DNA of 64,000 bases from Candidatus Tepidiaquacellales bacterium OLB4/UTCHB1 (GTDB lineage: Bacteria > Bacteroidota > Ignavibacteria > Tepidaquicellales > Tepidaquicellaceae), in the NCBI GenBank assembly GCA_002050165.1, contig MWSW01000007.1:1-64000 (forward strand). The letters run 5' to 3'. The notes beneath the pieces are model-generated. The model was not told the origin of the DNA. It worked only from the letters and a program-made list of their open reading frames with translations, and did not search any database. Position numbers and translations under genes: made by a program. This document shows, piece after piece, positions 1-9,072 of this stretch. The stretch's first letter is position 1. Every line of letters starts with the position of its first letter.

Positions 1-17
1 CAGGACGACAAATGTCG

Positions 18-2006
18 TTATTTCATCAGTATCATGCGTTTTGTTTGACTGAAATTACCTGCTTCAAGTCGATAGAAATATATACCACTTGAAAGATGAG
101 GTGCTTGAAAATCAAATTCATAAGACCCCGGAACCAGCTCGCTGTTTACAAGCAGCGCAATTTCCCTTCCGTTTATATCATAAACTGTAAGCTTTGTAAA
201 AGACTGTTCAGGAATATCAAACCTGATTTTTGTAACCGGATTGAAGGGATTAGGATAATTATTCCAAAGGGAAAATTCTGATGGAACTTCGTGGGATGAA
301 ATTGTAATCCCAACGGAAGTACGTTTTAAAATAACGATAAAAGTATTTGATGAGAGGGAATCCAATCCGTTGTATGCCATTACAGACCAGAGGCACATCA
401 CAGAATCTCCAACCGTTCCGAAAAGTGCTGCCAATGAATCAAGTTCGCGGTTCCTGATAGTAAACTTCGAAGATTTACCGTTAGAATCGCTTTGGTATGA
501 AATATTGCTTGAAGCCGGAGTTCCGCCCTTTCTGATTTTAAATGCATAACTGATAAACGGGTCAAATCCAGCATCTGACCAATCGAATGTATGCAACGTG
601 TTCTGATCATTCATTGATACAGGAATTGATGTAAGATTGGACGGTGATGTCAGTGCAATTGATTGCATTTGAACTCCTTTGACTGTAACGTAATCATCAA
701 CAAATATTGTATCAGAGCCGAACGAATTTGAGACGATTAATTCCACATCGTATCTGCCCGGAGTAGAATAATTCACTGTTGGATTTTGCTGAGTTGAAGA
801 TGATGGTGACCCACCCGGGAAAGTCCAATTCCAGCTGGTTGGAATTCCTCTTGAATCGTCAATGAAATTGATAGAGTTACTGTGTTGTATAACATTGTTG
901 TCGGATTCAAATAAAGCAATTGGTTGTCCCTGTACGGGAGTTAATCCCTGTGAATTTTGCAAACTTGCCCTTATTCCGTTTAAGGTAGCTACCATTCTGA
1001 CTTTCTGACCTTGGGTGAAAATATTCATGCAAATATCATTTGTATAATCCATATAGTTCATGAACATATCACCATTGGGATTAGACTGATTGCAGGAGTT
1101 AGGACGATAAGGGAAAGACGGACAACCATAATTTTCTGTCTCCTGTGTAGGGGTATCAGCTACAAGGTCGCTGCCGCAATAGTTATCGCCCCAGATATGA
1201 TAAAGCGATAACCAGTGACCGACTTCATGCGAGGCAGTTCGTCCAAGGTTGTAAGGTGATGACAATACTCCGACTCTACCGAAATAATTATAGCCGATAA
1301 CAACTCCGTCAGTTGCCGGATTTCCTCCGGGGAATGTTGCAAATCCGAGAATGTTGTTATTTATTGCCGGTGCAGTCCAGATGTTCAGGTAGCTCGCGCT
1401 TGGCCATGCATCCTTACCCCCGGTGGAAGAATATTTAATTTGCGGACCTGTCGGAAATGACGTAACGGAAGTTTGAGTTCTGGTAATTCCCAATGTCGGA
1501 TTGCCGTTTGGATCTCTGACTGCAAGTTTAAATTCTATTTCAGCATCTGCGGCAAACGGTACAAAAGGTGCAGGTGTATTTACTGTATCCGCATTCAATC
1601 TCCTGAAATCTTCGTTCAATACGTCAATCTGGCTTTTGATTTGCTCGTATGAAATATTTTGAATCGGTTGATTCCAGACGACGTGAACAACGACAGGTAT
1701 TGTAATAACCTGCCTGCCGGAGAAATCATGCTTTTTTGAAAAATCTTTTACGTATTCTTCAAAAGCATTAATTCTGTCATTAAATCCTGGATCTTCTTGT
1801 TTCATTAAATCGAGATATTCGTCAAATCCACATTTCGCGGTTTTCAGTTTTTCGGTTTGTGACGCGAAATTAAAACCTGCGGTATTTAACTGTTCTGGCT
1901 CCTTTGCCTGATCTCCTTTTTCAAGTAAAAATCCTGTTACAACAAGAAATATAACGGCTATACTGTTTAACGTAACTGATAGCCGTGAAAATTTAAAGTT
2001 TTTCAT
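18..2006 (-). CDS. Secreted M43-like (pappalysin-type) zinc metalloprotease with PKD and T9SS sorting domains
   Basis: A 662-residue protein with an N-terminal hydrophobic signal segment (about 7-27). The catalytic zinc site is HEVGHWLSLYH at 260-270 (H260, E261, H264, H270), followed by a Met-turn MNYMD near 316-320, as in the M43 cytophagalysin/pappalysin family. A PKD-like domain (about 362-443, with SWNWTFPGG) follows, then a module of about 120 residues (446-566) shared with the next gene, then a T9SS type A sorting domain (about 578-662) with NYPNPFNP. It is predicted to be exported and released or anchored at the cell surface; the substrate is unknown. It is the last gene of a three-protease run on this strand, 71 bases after its neighbour. 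The protease class is well supported, the exact family slightly less so. Confidence 0.9.
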   Translation of the reverse strand: MKNFKFSRLSVTLNSIAVIFLVVTGFLLEKGDQAKEPEQLNTAGFNFASQTEKLKTAKCGFDEYLDLMKQEDPGFNDRINAFEEYVKDFSKKHDFSGRQVITIPVVVHVVWNQPIQNISYEQIKSQIDVLNEDFRRLNADTVNTPAPFVPFAADAEIEFKLAVRDPNGNPTLGITRTQTSVTSFPTGPQIKYSSTGGKDAWPSASYLNIWTAPAINNNILGFATFPGGNPATDGVVIGYNYFGRVGVLSSPYNLGRTASHEVGHWLSLYHIWGDNYCGSDLVADTPTQETENYGCPSFPYRPNSCNQSNPNGDMFMNYMDYTNDICMNIFTQGQKVRMVATLNGIRASLQNSQGLTPVQGQPIALFESDNNVIQHSNSINFIDDSRGIPTSWNWTFPGGSPSSSTQQNPTVNYSTPGRYDVELIVSNSFGSDTIFVDDYVTVKGVQMQSIALTSPSNLTSIPVSMNDQNTLHTFDWSDAGFDPFISYAFKIRKGGTPASSNISYQSDSNGKSSKFTIRNRELDSLAALFGTVGDSVMCLWSVMAYNGLDSLSSNTFIVILKRTSVGITISSHEVPSEFSLWNNYPNPFNPVTKIRFDIPEQSFTKLTVYDINGREIALLVNSELVPGSYEFDFQAPHLSSGIYFYRLEAGNFSQTKRMILMK
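309..671 (-). repeat. Paralogous C-terminal module, copy 1 (in M43-like protease)
   Basis: This stretch codes for residues 446-566 of the M43-like protease and aligns without large gaps to a segment of the neighbouring M12B-like protease. Shared landmarks are IRKGGTP, LDS followed by VGDS, LWS, AYNG, DS(L/V)SSNTF and KRT(S/T)(V/I)GI. It sits directly before the sorting domain in both proteins. The second copy is at 2366-2719. Confidence 0.8.
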
Positions 2007-2077
2007 AATTATTTTTTTATGAACTCAAGAAATCTGTTGTGAAAATTACACCTAAGTACAGATTAATAAAAGACAAA

Positions 2078-4336
2078 TTATTTTATTAAAACCATTCTCT
2101 TTACCTGCCTGAATCCCGGAGTGGATAGTTCATAAAAGTAAATTCCACTTGAAACTGTTGAAGCATTCCAAAGATAAGTATAAGTTCCTGCCTGCAGTTT
2201 CGAGTTTAGCAATGATGCAACCTCCCTACCGGATATATCGAATATTTTAAGTGACACGATTGTGTTTTCAGGTAAATCAAACTTAATGTTAGTTGTCGGA
2301 TTGAACGGATTCGGATAATTGTTGAACAGAGCGTATTTATCCGGAATTTCAGTTGGTACAGTTTGAATCCCTATAGTTGTTCTTTTTATTATCAGGATGA
2401 AAGTATTTGAAGATACGGAATCGTATCCGTTATACGCCCAACCTGACCAGAGAGTAAGAATTGAATCGCCGACGTTTGCACCAAGTGTTGATGCGATCGA
2501 ATCAAGAAGTCCTCCTGTAATTGTAATTGAAGTATCCGTGCCACCAGAATTACTTTGAAAGTACAAGTTTGAATTCATAGGGGTTCCGCCTTTTCTTATT
2601 GACCATTTGTAAGAGATTGACGGATGTGTACCCGCGCTTGACCAGACGAAATCGTGAGTTTGAGATTGTCCGGGCGATGTTTGAATTGAGTGCATTGTCG
2701 GTGGTGATATATTGTGCATAGACACAAAGTTCAGAATTATTCTGAACGTTGACGTTGTAGTATCACCGATTGATGGATTGGACGAATCATACATTCTAAT
2801 CAACGCCTGATCAGTGTATCCGATATATGGGATAGTCCAGTTGTATGTTCCTGCCAGAGCGTTGACATTATCAGAAATAGTGTGCCATTCATTTCCGTTG
2901 TTTGTAGAATATTCTAAATTAAGCGTACCTGTTAAGCTCGTTCCCCAGTAGATCGGCACCTCATCATCGGTTCGGAAAGTTTCCCCACCTTGTGGGTAAG
3001 CAAGGATGAGTTGCTCAGAGGCATTAACAACACAAGGTGCATTCGATGCTCTCAGTCGTATCCTGTCACCAGGTTGATCGCCAAATCCAAGTACAAAACT
3101 GATTCCGCCTGAGGTAAGGTGACAGTAACTCATAATTGTTCCGGTTCTTGGTATGACCGGTCCGTTGTAGCAGTTTCCCTCAACCTGATAGCAACTGTCA
3201 ATTGGTCCGCCGTTCCAAGCAGTGCAACTGTGAGTATGAGCCGACCCGAAATTGTGTCCAAGTTCGTGAGCAACAACCATGACATCCCAGGAGTAAGTTG
3301 GCAATTGGTAAATATTTCCATCGGTGTTGCTGAAACCATAACCGTTACCCATAGTTGGAGAATCGCATAAAACATTTACCCACGCAATACCTCCCAATCC
3401 GCCTGAACGAATACTAATTAGGTGTGCAACTGTTCTGGAAACTCCCGATTGAGTCGAGTTCCAGTGATCCTTGAACTGATTGAGTATGATACTTGAAGTC
3501 GTTCCGGTGTACGGATCAGGCGTTGTCCAGATTCTGATATAGGAAGAAACAAGTTTTATATTAACTTCTTTTAGATACAGCGTTGATATGGCAGTCATAA
3601 GTTTCATGATGTAGTTCATAGTATTTGTTACGCTGCCGTACGCGAGGTAAGTAACATAATCAACATCCAGTGCGATGTCCGCTTCAAGCAACGGTGCATC
3701 AGTAATGTTATCAGCGTGGTAATATTTTTTGTCTTCGTTAAAACTTTGCATAAGTTCATCAGAAAAAACATCGCTTGTTTCACACCTGAAATCATTTTTA
3801 ATTTTCAAGTCGCTATCCCTGTACAGAATGAATTTGTTATCAAGGGATGATAAGCCGGTGTTTAATTTTCCAATCACGTAATTCCCTGACGAATTTGACA
3901 TCATGGCAGTAACATCATCTTTGGTTATATTAAACACAACGGTGGAATTTTCTGAACCTGCAATATTACCTTTGTAACTCAGAACGAGATCGCCAAGGGT
4001 TACTTCCCTTTCACCTTCCGGAGTCATCTCAACTATTTTAGTCCAGGGTTTGAGAATATCAAATTTTTCAAGAGAGGCTATAACGTATTCATTTTCGCTA
4101 ACCGGAACAAAGAGGTCAAGCTTCATTGGTTTCTCTGAATAAATTGAGCTTAACTCGGTTTTGTTAACATCAAATATTAATGAATGACCAACGAGGTTAT
4201 CTACAATATTTAAATTTGGTAGCGCTTCTGGTTCAATTACAGTAAACAAGTTCTGGCTTACTTTGTTTTGTGAATACGCGGTTACAGCAAAAGATACAGT
4301 GAATAATATAATGACAGCAAAAATTAATTTTTTCAT
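2078..4336 (-). CDS. Secreted reprolysin-like (M12B) zinc metalloprotease with T9SS sorting domain
   Basis: A 752-residue protein with a signal peptide (about 1-22) and a propeptide-like N-terminal region. The metzincin zinc site is HELGHNFGSAH at 357-367, with a Met-turn-like IMSYC at 401-405. A Kre9/KNH-type beta domain follows (about 444-535, YPQGGETFRT...IYW), then the module shared with the downstream protease (about 540-657, containing RKGGTP), then a T9SS type A domain (NNYPNPFNP near 672-680). It starts only 5 bases after the stop of the M14 gene, so the two are almost certainly cotranscribed. It probably degrades extracellular protein; the natural substrate cannot be read from sequence. 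Confidence 0.9.
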   Translation of the reverse strand: MKKLIFAVIILFTVSFAVTAYSQNKVSQNLFTVIEPEALPNLNIVDNLVGHSLIFDVNKTELSSIYSEKPMKLDLFVPVSENEYVIASLEKFDILKPWTKIVEMTPEGEREVTLGDLVLSYKGNIAGSENSTVVFNITKDDVTAMMSNSSGNYVIGKLNTGLSSLDNKFILYRDSDLKIKNDFRCETSDVFSDELMQSFNEDKKYYHADNITDAPLLEADIALDVDYVTYLAYGSVTNTMNYIMKLMTAISTLYLKEVNIKLVSSYIRIWTTPDPYTGTTSSIILNQFKDHWNSTQSGVSRTVAHLISIRSGGLGGIAWVNVLCDSPTMGNGYGFSNTDGNIYQLPTYSWDVMVVAHELGHNFGSAHTHSCTAWNGGPIDSCYQVEGNCYNGPVIPRTGTIMSYCHLTSGGISFVLGFGDQPGDRIRLRASNAPCVVNASEQLILAYPQGGETFRTDDEVPIYWGTSLTGTLNLEYSTNNGNEWHTISDNVNALAGTYNWTIPYIGYTDQALIRMYDSSNPSIGDTTTSTFRIILNFVSMHNISPPTMHSIQTSPGQSQTHDFVWSSAGTHPSISYKWSIRKGGTPMNSNLYFQSNSGGTDTSITITGGLLDSIASTLGANVGDSILTLWSGWAYNGYDSVSSNTFILIIKRTTIGIQTVPTEIPDKYALFNNYPNPFNPTTNIKFDLPENTIVSLKIFDISGREVASLLNSKLQAGTYTYLWNASTVSSGIYFYELSTPGFRQVKRMVLIK
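2366..2719 (-). repeat. Paralogous C-terminal module, copy 2 (in M12B-like protease)
   Basis: This stretch codes for residues 540-657 of the M12B-like protease and is the partner of the module at 309-671. The protein similarity is much higher than between the catalytic parts, which belong to different protease families. That points to domain duplication or exchange between neighbouring genes. Confidence 0.8.
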
Positions 4337-4341
4337 TTTGA

Positions 4342-6855
4342 TTATTTTATTAGTAACATTCTTTTTGAGTCAATGAAAACAGGAGAATCAGATAAACTGT
4401 TTTTCACAGTGAGCCGATAAATATAAATACCGCTTGCTAAATTGGAACCATCAAAACTAACCTGATAATTGCCTGCTTGCAATTGCGAGTTAACCAAAGT
4501 TGTAATTTTCCTGCCGAGCAGGTCAAAAACCTCAATTTGTGCGTTTCCTTCATCGGTTAAAGAGAAACTGAAATTAGTTATAGGGTTAAACGGATTAGGG
4601 AAATTTTGTGAAAGTGAATATTTAAGCGGAATCTCACCGTTCCCTGTTACAGCGGATGTATTTTCATAACCCCAAATTTTTATATCGTCAATGTACCATC
4701 CGTCATAGGTTACCGCAATATCGCTTTTAAACATGAACCTAAATTTAACCGAGTGACCAATGTAAGGTGTGAGGTCCATGGATTCTTCTATCCATTCAGA
4801 CTGAGTACCGTTAAAAAGTGGTTGACCGTTTGGTTGAAAACTTCCGCTTCCGGGTCTGGTTTTTTTACCGGCGAGCGCTATCCAGGTTGAACCGTTATTT
4901 GTTGATACTTGTACTTGTCCGTAATCATAACCCGGCTCCATTGAAAATTTTGTCCTGAATGAGAGCTTGACAGAATTAAATGTACCCAAAGGAATAGTAT
5001 TTACCATTGTAAGAATATTCGTAACGTTATTTCCATAGTTTCCGGATCTCGAATCTGTAAATGATGTAGGTGGTGAATAAAACGATGAAGAAGTGGTATC
5101 CCATACATTCGAGCCAGAACCGGTAGCTGTCCAGTTAGGTGATTTTGAATTTGCCTTATCGAATAATAAAACCGTAGAAGTACCGAGCATTAAAGTTAAC
5201 GTATCCTGACTCACGGTCGCATTATCAATTTTTACTTTAACAAGCAGATTTGTTTCCTGTCCATTGAGTATATTTTCATTTACAATAAACACAAACGGAT
5301 CTGCGCTGTTGTTTTTAGTTTGTAGAAAACCAAAATCCCCGAAATTTTTATTCATGCTCAACCCTGCTACTCCCGAATCGAGCGGAATAAGTTCTGCGGA
5401 AACATTTGAAGCGTTTTGTTTGCCAACGCTTTTCAGACTAATATACAACCTTGAAGTATCACCTGCATCCAGTCCCGAGCCTTCAGCTAAATCGAAACTT
5501 TTATATTGGACATATTCACCAGCAACACCTGCAAAGAAAATGTTAGGCTGAAGATTTTGCATAACAAGTGGGATTATACGCGATTGCTGTGGCCAGAAAC
5601 CGTCTGATGAAGTGCCAACTTCCGGTGTAATCGAAATGCAATGTACGTGTCCTGAATCGTTATACATCCAGTCATCAGAAGAGCCCCTTACTTCGTAGCC
5701 GACTGTTTGAGAAGCGGTTCCCGGTAAGTAACCGTTGTAAGATGACATTTCCTGTGTAAATGCCTTAAAGATTAAAGAATCGGGTGTCTGCACCGGATCT
5801 ATCCAAGCCCATGGGTATATATAGAGGTTGCTGTATGAGTGATAAAAAAGCGCATTTTGAAAATTCTTTGAATTAACAAAATTTTGAATAGTTTGTGTTT
5901 CTGGTTCGGAGAAAGGCGCTGTTCCACGGTATGTATCGGATGACGGACTCGTAGATGAACCACCGTTAGGAGAATTCCAAAACTGATAGAGACCGAAATT
6001 TCTGTTTAGGTCAATTCCGTTGGTTGCCGGCTGATACACATTAGTATCTACATTGCGCAAATTTTTCCTTCGCATTCCACCACCGTTGGGTCTGTGCTTT
6101 CGGTTATATTTGTAGCCTTCAGGGTTGACAAACGGGATGAAATACATATCGCGGTTTTCAAGAAGAAATTTGACGGTTTCATTAGTTGGATAATTTTCAA
6201 GGAGGTAGATTGTGTAATACATCATCAACATTACAGTAATCGCTTCCCTTGAATGAATTAATGCCGTATATAAAACCTGTGGTCTGTTATTTGTTTGATC
6301 CGGGTCTTTCGTTAAACGATAAGCCCATATGGGAGTACCGTTATATGCAGTGCCGATTTGAAACTTTGATGACATTAATTGCGGATATAATGTCCGCAGG
6401 GAATCGAGCATACCAAGTGTTTGTTCGAAAGTATAATATCCGCCCATTGCTCCAAGTGGAAAATTTGATACGTTATCAACTTCTCTAATCATGTCCAACT
6501 GATGTTGATATTCCTGATTATCAAGTTCAGGATATTTCAGGTACACTTGGTTATACCAATCGTTATAAATTATTTCATACCTAATACCAAGTTTCTTTAT
6601 TATATCCAATTCAGATCCAAAAAGGTAAGCTATTACACAGCTACCTTCTTTATCCGGTTCTGCGTGGTCAATAGCAACGCCGGCTTGCGATAATTTTTTG
6701 ATTGCATCACCTTCGGTGAAAATTTTTAAAACTACTGTTCTGTTGGGATCATCAGAAAATGTTACACTACTTTGTTCGTTTGCATTTAGTGACAAATACA
6801 ATACGACAACAATCAATAAAGGGAAAAAAAATTTCCCATAAGTTTTGAGCTTCAT
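4342..6855 (-). CDS. Secreted M14 zinc carboxypeptidase with T9SS sorting domain
   Basis: An 837-residue protein with a signal segment (about 9-24). The catalytic domain carries the M14 ligand pair HSRE (H201, E204), FVNPEGY, the DLNRNF substrate-binding motif, a third ligand candidate in LFYHSYS, and a catalytic Glu candidate in ITPEVGT. A jelly-roll region resembling the C-terminal part of immune inhibitor A-type proteases follows (SGNYGNN...GWYIDDIKIWG). The C-terminus is a T9SS type A domain (NFPNPFNP). It is the first gene of the protease run and diverges from recG across a 116-base AT-rich gap that must hold both promoters. Predicted role is trimming C-terminal residues from peptides outside the cell. 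Confidence 0.92.
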   Translation of the reverse strand: MKLKTYGKFFFPLLIVVVLYLSLNANEQSSVTFSDDPNRTVVLKIFTEGDAIKKLSQAGVAIDHAEPDKEGSCVIAYLFGSELDIIKKLGIRYEIIYNDWYNQVYLKYPELDNQEYQHQLDMIREVDNVSNFPLGAMGGYYTFEQTLGMLDSLRTLYPQLMSSKFQIGTAYNGTPIWAYRLTKDPDQTNNRPQVLYTALIHSREAITVMLMMYYTIYLLENYPTNETVKFLLENRDMYFIPFVNPEGYKYNRKHRPNGGGMRRKNLRNVDTNVYQPATNGIDLNRNFGLYQFWNSPNGGSSTSPSSDTYRGTAPFSEPETQTIQNFVNSKNFQNALFYHSYSNLYIYPWAWIDPVQTPDSLIFKAFTQEMSSYNGYLPGTASQTVGYEVRGSSDDWMYNDSGHVHCISITPEVGTSSDGFWPQQSRIIPLVMQNLQPNIFFAGVAGEYVQYKSFDLAEGSGLDAGDTSRLYISLKSVGKQNASNVSAELIPLDSGVAGLSMNKNFGDFGFLQTKNNSADPFVFIVNENILNGQETNLLVKVKIDNATVSQDTLTLMLGTSTVLLFDKANSKSPNWTATGSGSNVWDTTSSSFYSPPTSFTDSRSGNYGNNVTNILTMVNTIPLGTFNSVKLSFRTKFSMEPGYDYGQVQVSTNNGSTWIALAGKKTRPGSGSFQPNGQPLFNGTQSEWIEESMDLTPYIGHSVKFRFMFKSDIAVTYDGWYIDDIKIWGYENTSAVTGNGEIPLKYSLSQNFPNPFNPITNFSFSLTDEGNAQIEVFDLLGRKITTLVNSQLQAGNYQVSFDGSNLASGIYIYRLTVKNSLSDSPVFIDSKRMLLIK

Positions 6856-6971
6856 TATTATCTATAATGCTTTTTGAGATAAAATTAAATTAAATTATCC
6901 TGTTTTATTATTCAATCCTATATATTTTTTAAAACAATTAAATTTCATTAATAATTAAGAGTCAGACCTGA
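6856..6971. promoter_or_regulatory. Divergent intergenic region between protease run and recG
   Basis: A strongly AT-rich gap of 116 bases between divergently transcribed genes. By position it should contain promoters for both directions, but I could not pick a convincing TTG-N20-TAnnTTTG match, so no element is assigned. Confidence 0.4.
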
Positions 6972-9059
6972 TTGGAATTGAAATATTTAAAAGGTGTAGG
7001 TCCCAAAAGAGCTGAAGCCTTAAGTAAAATCGGTATAACGGACATTCAACAATTTCTTCGTTTAGTTCCGAGAATTTACCTTAAACAAGTACCCATATCA
7101 CGTCTTCGGTTCCATTCCGATGGGAATGTACTAATCAATTGCACGATTACGGAAATCATTAAACCACGAAAGACCAATCACCCGTATAAACTTTACGTTT
7201 CTGATAACACCGGAATTGCAGAAATTCCGATATTTGGCGGTGGTGAATTCCGGACAAAACAGTTCAGATTGAATGATAAATTTCTATTCTGGGGAAAGTT
7301 GTCCGATAACCACAACAAATGGGCGCTAAAGCTGGATTACAGAGATCATTTGAAAATTGATGATGAAAACGTTAACGAAATGGTGAAGTTCAGATTGTTA
7401 CCGGTTTATGAGTTGTCAGGTGAATTAAAAAAAACGTGGATAAGACCACTGCTATTTACAAAAATAGTTTTCAATGCGTTCACAGAGATTTTCAGAAATT
7501 CAAAATTTAAAGTTGAAGAGACATTACCAGTTGCAATTCTGGACTCGCTAAGTCTCCGGAATCTTGAAGACGCTATCAGGAGAATTAACTTTCCTATAGT
7601 TGAAAGCGATATCGAAACTTCAAGAAGACGATTAGCATTCGACGAGTTGTTTTACCTCGAAATCATGATAGCCCTTAGGAAGAATTTTCAAAATACCAGC
7701 GGTAAAGGTATAAGTTTTAATTCAGGTTTAAATAAAATTCAATCAGAGTTTGAAGGAAAATTACCATTCAATCTTACAAACGCACAAAAGAAGGTAATTT
7801 CTGAAATTAAAAATGACATGGCTTCAGAAAAGTCCATGAACCGGTTACTACAGGGTGACGTTGGAAGCGGTAAGACGATAGTTGCAGTAATTTCTATGTT
7901 GAATGCTCTGGATAACGGATACCAATCAGCTTTAATGTGCCCAACTGAAATTCTCGCTCAGCAACACTATATAACAATTAAAAACCTCACTGAAAAAATC
8001 GGGGTGAATGTAACGCTATTAACCGGTGGACAGAGAAAAGTCGTCAGGGAGAAATTACTTTCAGGAATTAAGACCGGTGAAAGCAATATAATTATCGGAA
8101 CTCACGCACTTATACAGGACAAGGTCGAGTTTAACAAACTTGGATTGATAGTTATAGATGAACAGCACAAATTCGGCGTTATGCAAAGGGCAAAGTTAAA
8201 GGAAAAGGGAAATAATCCCGATACTTTGATTATGACAGCTACACCGATTCCGAGAACGTTATCGTTGACTGTTTACGGAAACCTTGATGTCTCGATAATT
8301 GATGAACTGCCAGTAGGTAGAATTCCGGTTAAAACTGTACTAAGGCGAGAAGAGGAAAAGCCTGAAGTATTTGAATTTATTCGTGGCGAAGTAAAAAAGG
8401 GAAGGCAAGTTTATATTATATTTCCCTTAATCGAAGAATCAGAAAAACTTGATCTGAAAGCTGCTGAAACAAATTTTGAGATTTTAAAAAATAAAATCTT
8501 TCCTGATTTGAGAGTGGGAATGGTGCATGGCAGAGTCCTTTGGTATGAGAAAGATGAAGAGATGGAAAAATTCAAAAACAAGGAGCTCGATATCCTCGTT
8601 GCAACAACAGTGATTGAGGTTGGAATAGATATCCCAAATGCAAATATTATGTTGATAGAAGATGCTCACAGATTTGGTTTATCCCAACTTCACCAGTTGA
8701 GGGGACGAGTTGGCAGAGGAGCGGAACAATCGTATTGCATTCTGATTTCCAATTCTGGTGACGAACACGTCAATAGCAGGTTACAAATTATGTGTGAAAC
8801 GTCGGATGGGTTCAAGATTGCAGAAGAGGATATGAAACTCAGAGGTCCGGGAGAATTCTTTGGTACTAAACAAAGCGGAATATTTAACTTTTCCTGCACA
8901 GACCTGAACAAAGACAGCGACATTTTAATTAAAGCGAGGGATGAAGCATTTAAAATTATTGAAGCTGATCCGATGCTTAGAATGGATATAAACAAACCTA
9001 TACGCGATAACTTCATTAAGAATTATAAAGATTCTTTATATCTTATTCAAATTGCATGA
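6972..9059 (+). CDS. recG: ATP-dependent DNA helicase RecG
   Basis: A 695-residue superfamily 2 helicase that remodels stalled replication forks and branch-migrates Holliday junctions. The N-terminal wedge region begins with a helix-hairpin-helix (LKGVGPKRAEAL) and an OB fold. Walker A GDVGSGKT lies at about 295-302, the DEQH box in IVIDEQHKFG, then TATPIPRTL and the RGRVGRG motif. Length fits the family. The start is TTG at 6972; another TTG two codons on is equally possible. A 13-base gap separates it from the sugar transferase, so the two may be cotranscribed. Confidence 0.96.
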   Translation: MELKYLKGVGPKRAEALSKIGITDIQQFLRLVPRIYLKQVPISRLRFHSDGNVLINCTITEIIKPRKTNHPYKLYVSDNTGIAEIPIFGGGEFRTKQFRLNDKFLFWGKLSDNHNKWALKLDYRDHLKIDDENVNEMVKFRLLPVYELSGELKKTWIRPLLFTKIVFNAFTEIFRNSKFKVEETLPVAILDSLSLRNLEDAIRRINFPIVESDIETSRRRLAFDELFYLEIMIALRKNFQNTSGKGISFNSGLNKIQSEFEGKLPFNLTNAQKKVISEIKNDMASEKSMNRLLQGDVGSGKTIVAVISMLNALDNGYQSALMCPTEILAQQHYITIKNLTEKIGVNVTLLTGGQRKVVREKLLSGIKTGESNIIIGTHALIQDKVEFNKLGLIVIDEQHKFGVMQRAKLKEKGNNPDTLIMTATPIPRTLSLTVYGNLDVSIIDELPVGRIPVKTVLRREEEKPEVFEFIRGEVKKGRQVYIIFPLIEESEKLDLKAAETNFEILKNKIFPDLRVGMVHGRVLWYEKDEEMEKFKNKELDILVATTVIEVGIDIPNANIMLIEDAHRFGLSQLHQLRGRVGRGAEQSYCILISNSGDEHVNSRLQIMCETSDGFKIAEEDMKLRGPGEFFGTKQSGIFNFSCTDLNKDSDILIKARDEAFKIIEADPMLRMDINKPIRDNFIKNYKDSLYLIQIA

Positions 9060-9072
9060 CGAATTTTAAAGT

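Noticed and set aside
1-17. Short inverted repeat ACGAC/GTCGT at the left edge as a terminator
   Set aside because: The arms are only five or six bases, overlap the stop codon of the first gene, and no T run can be seen within the window.
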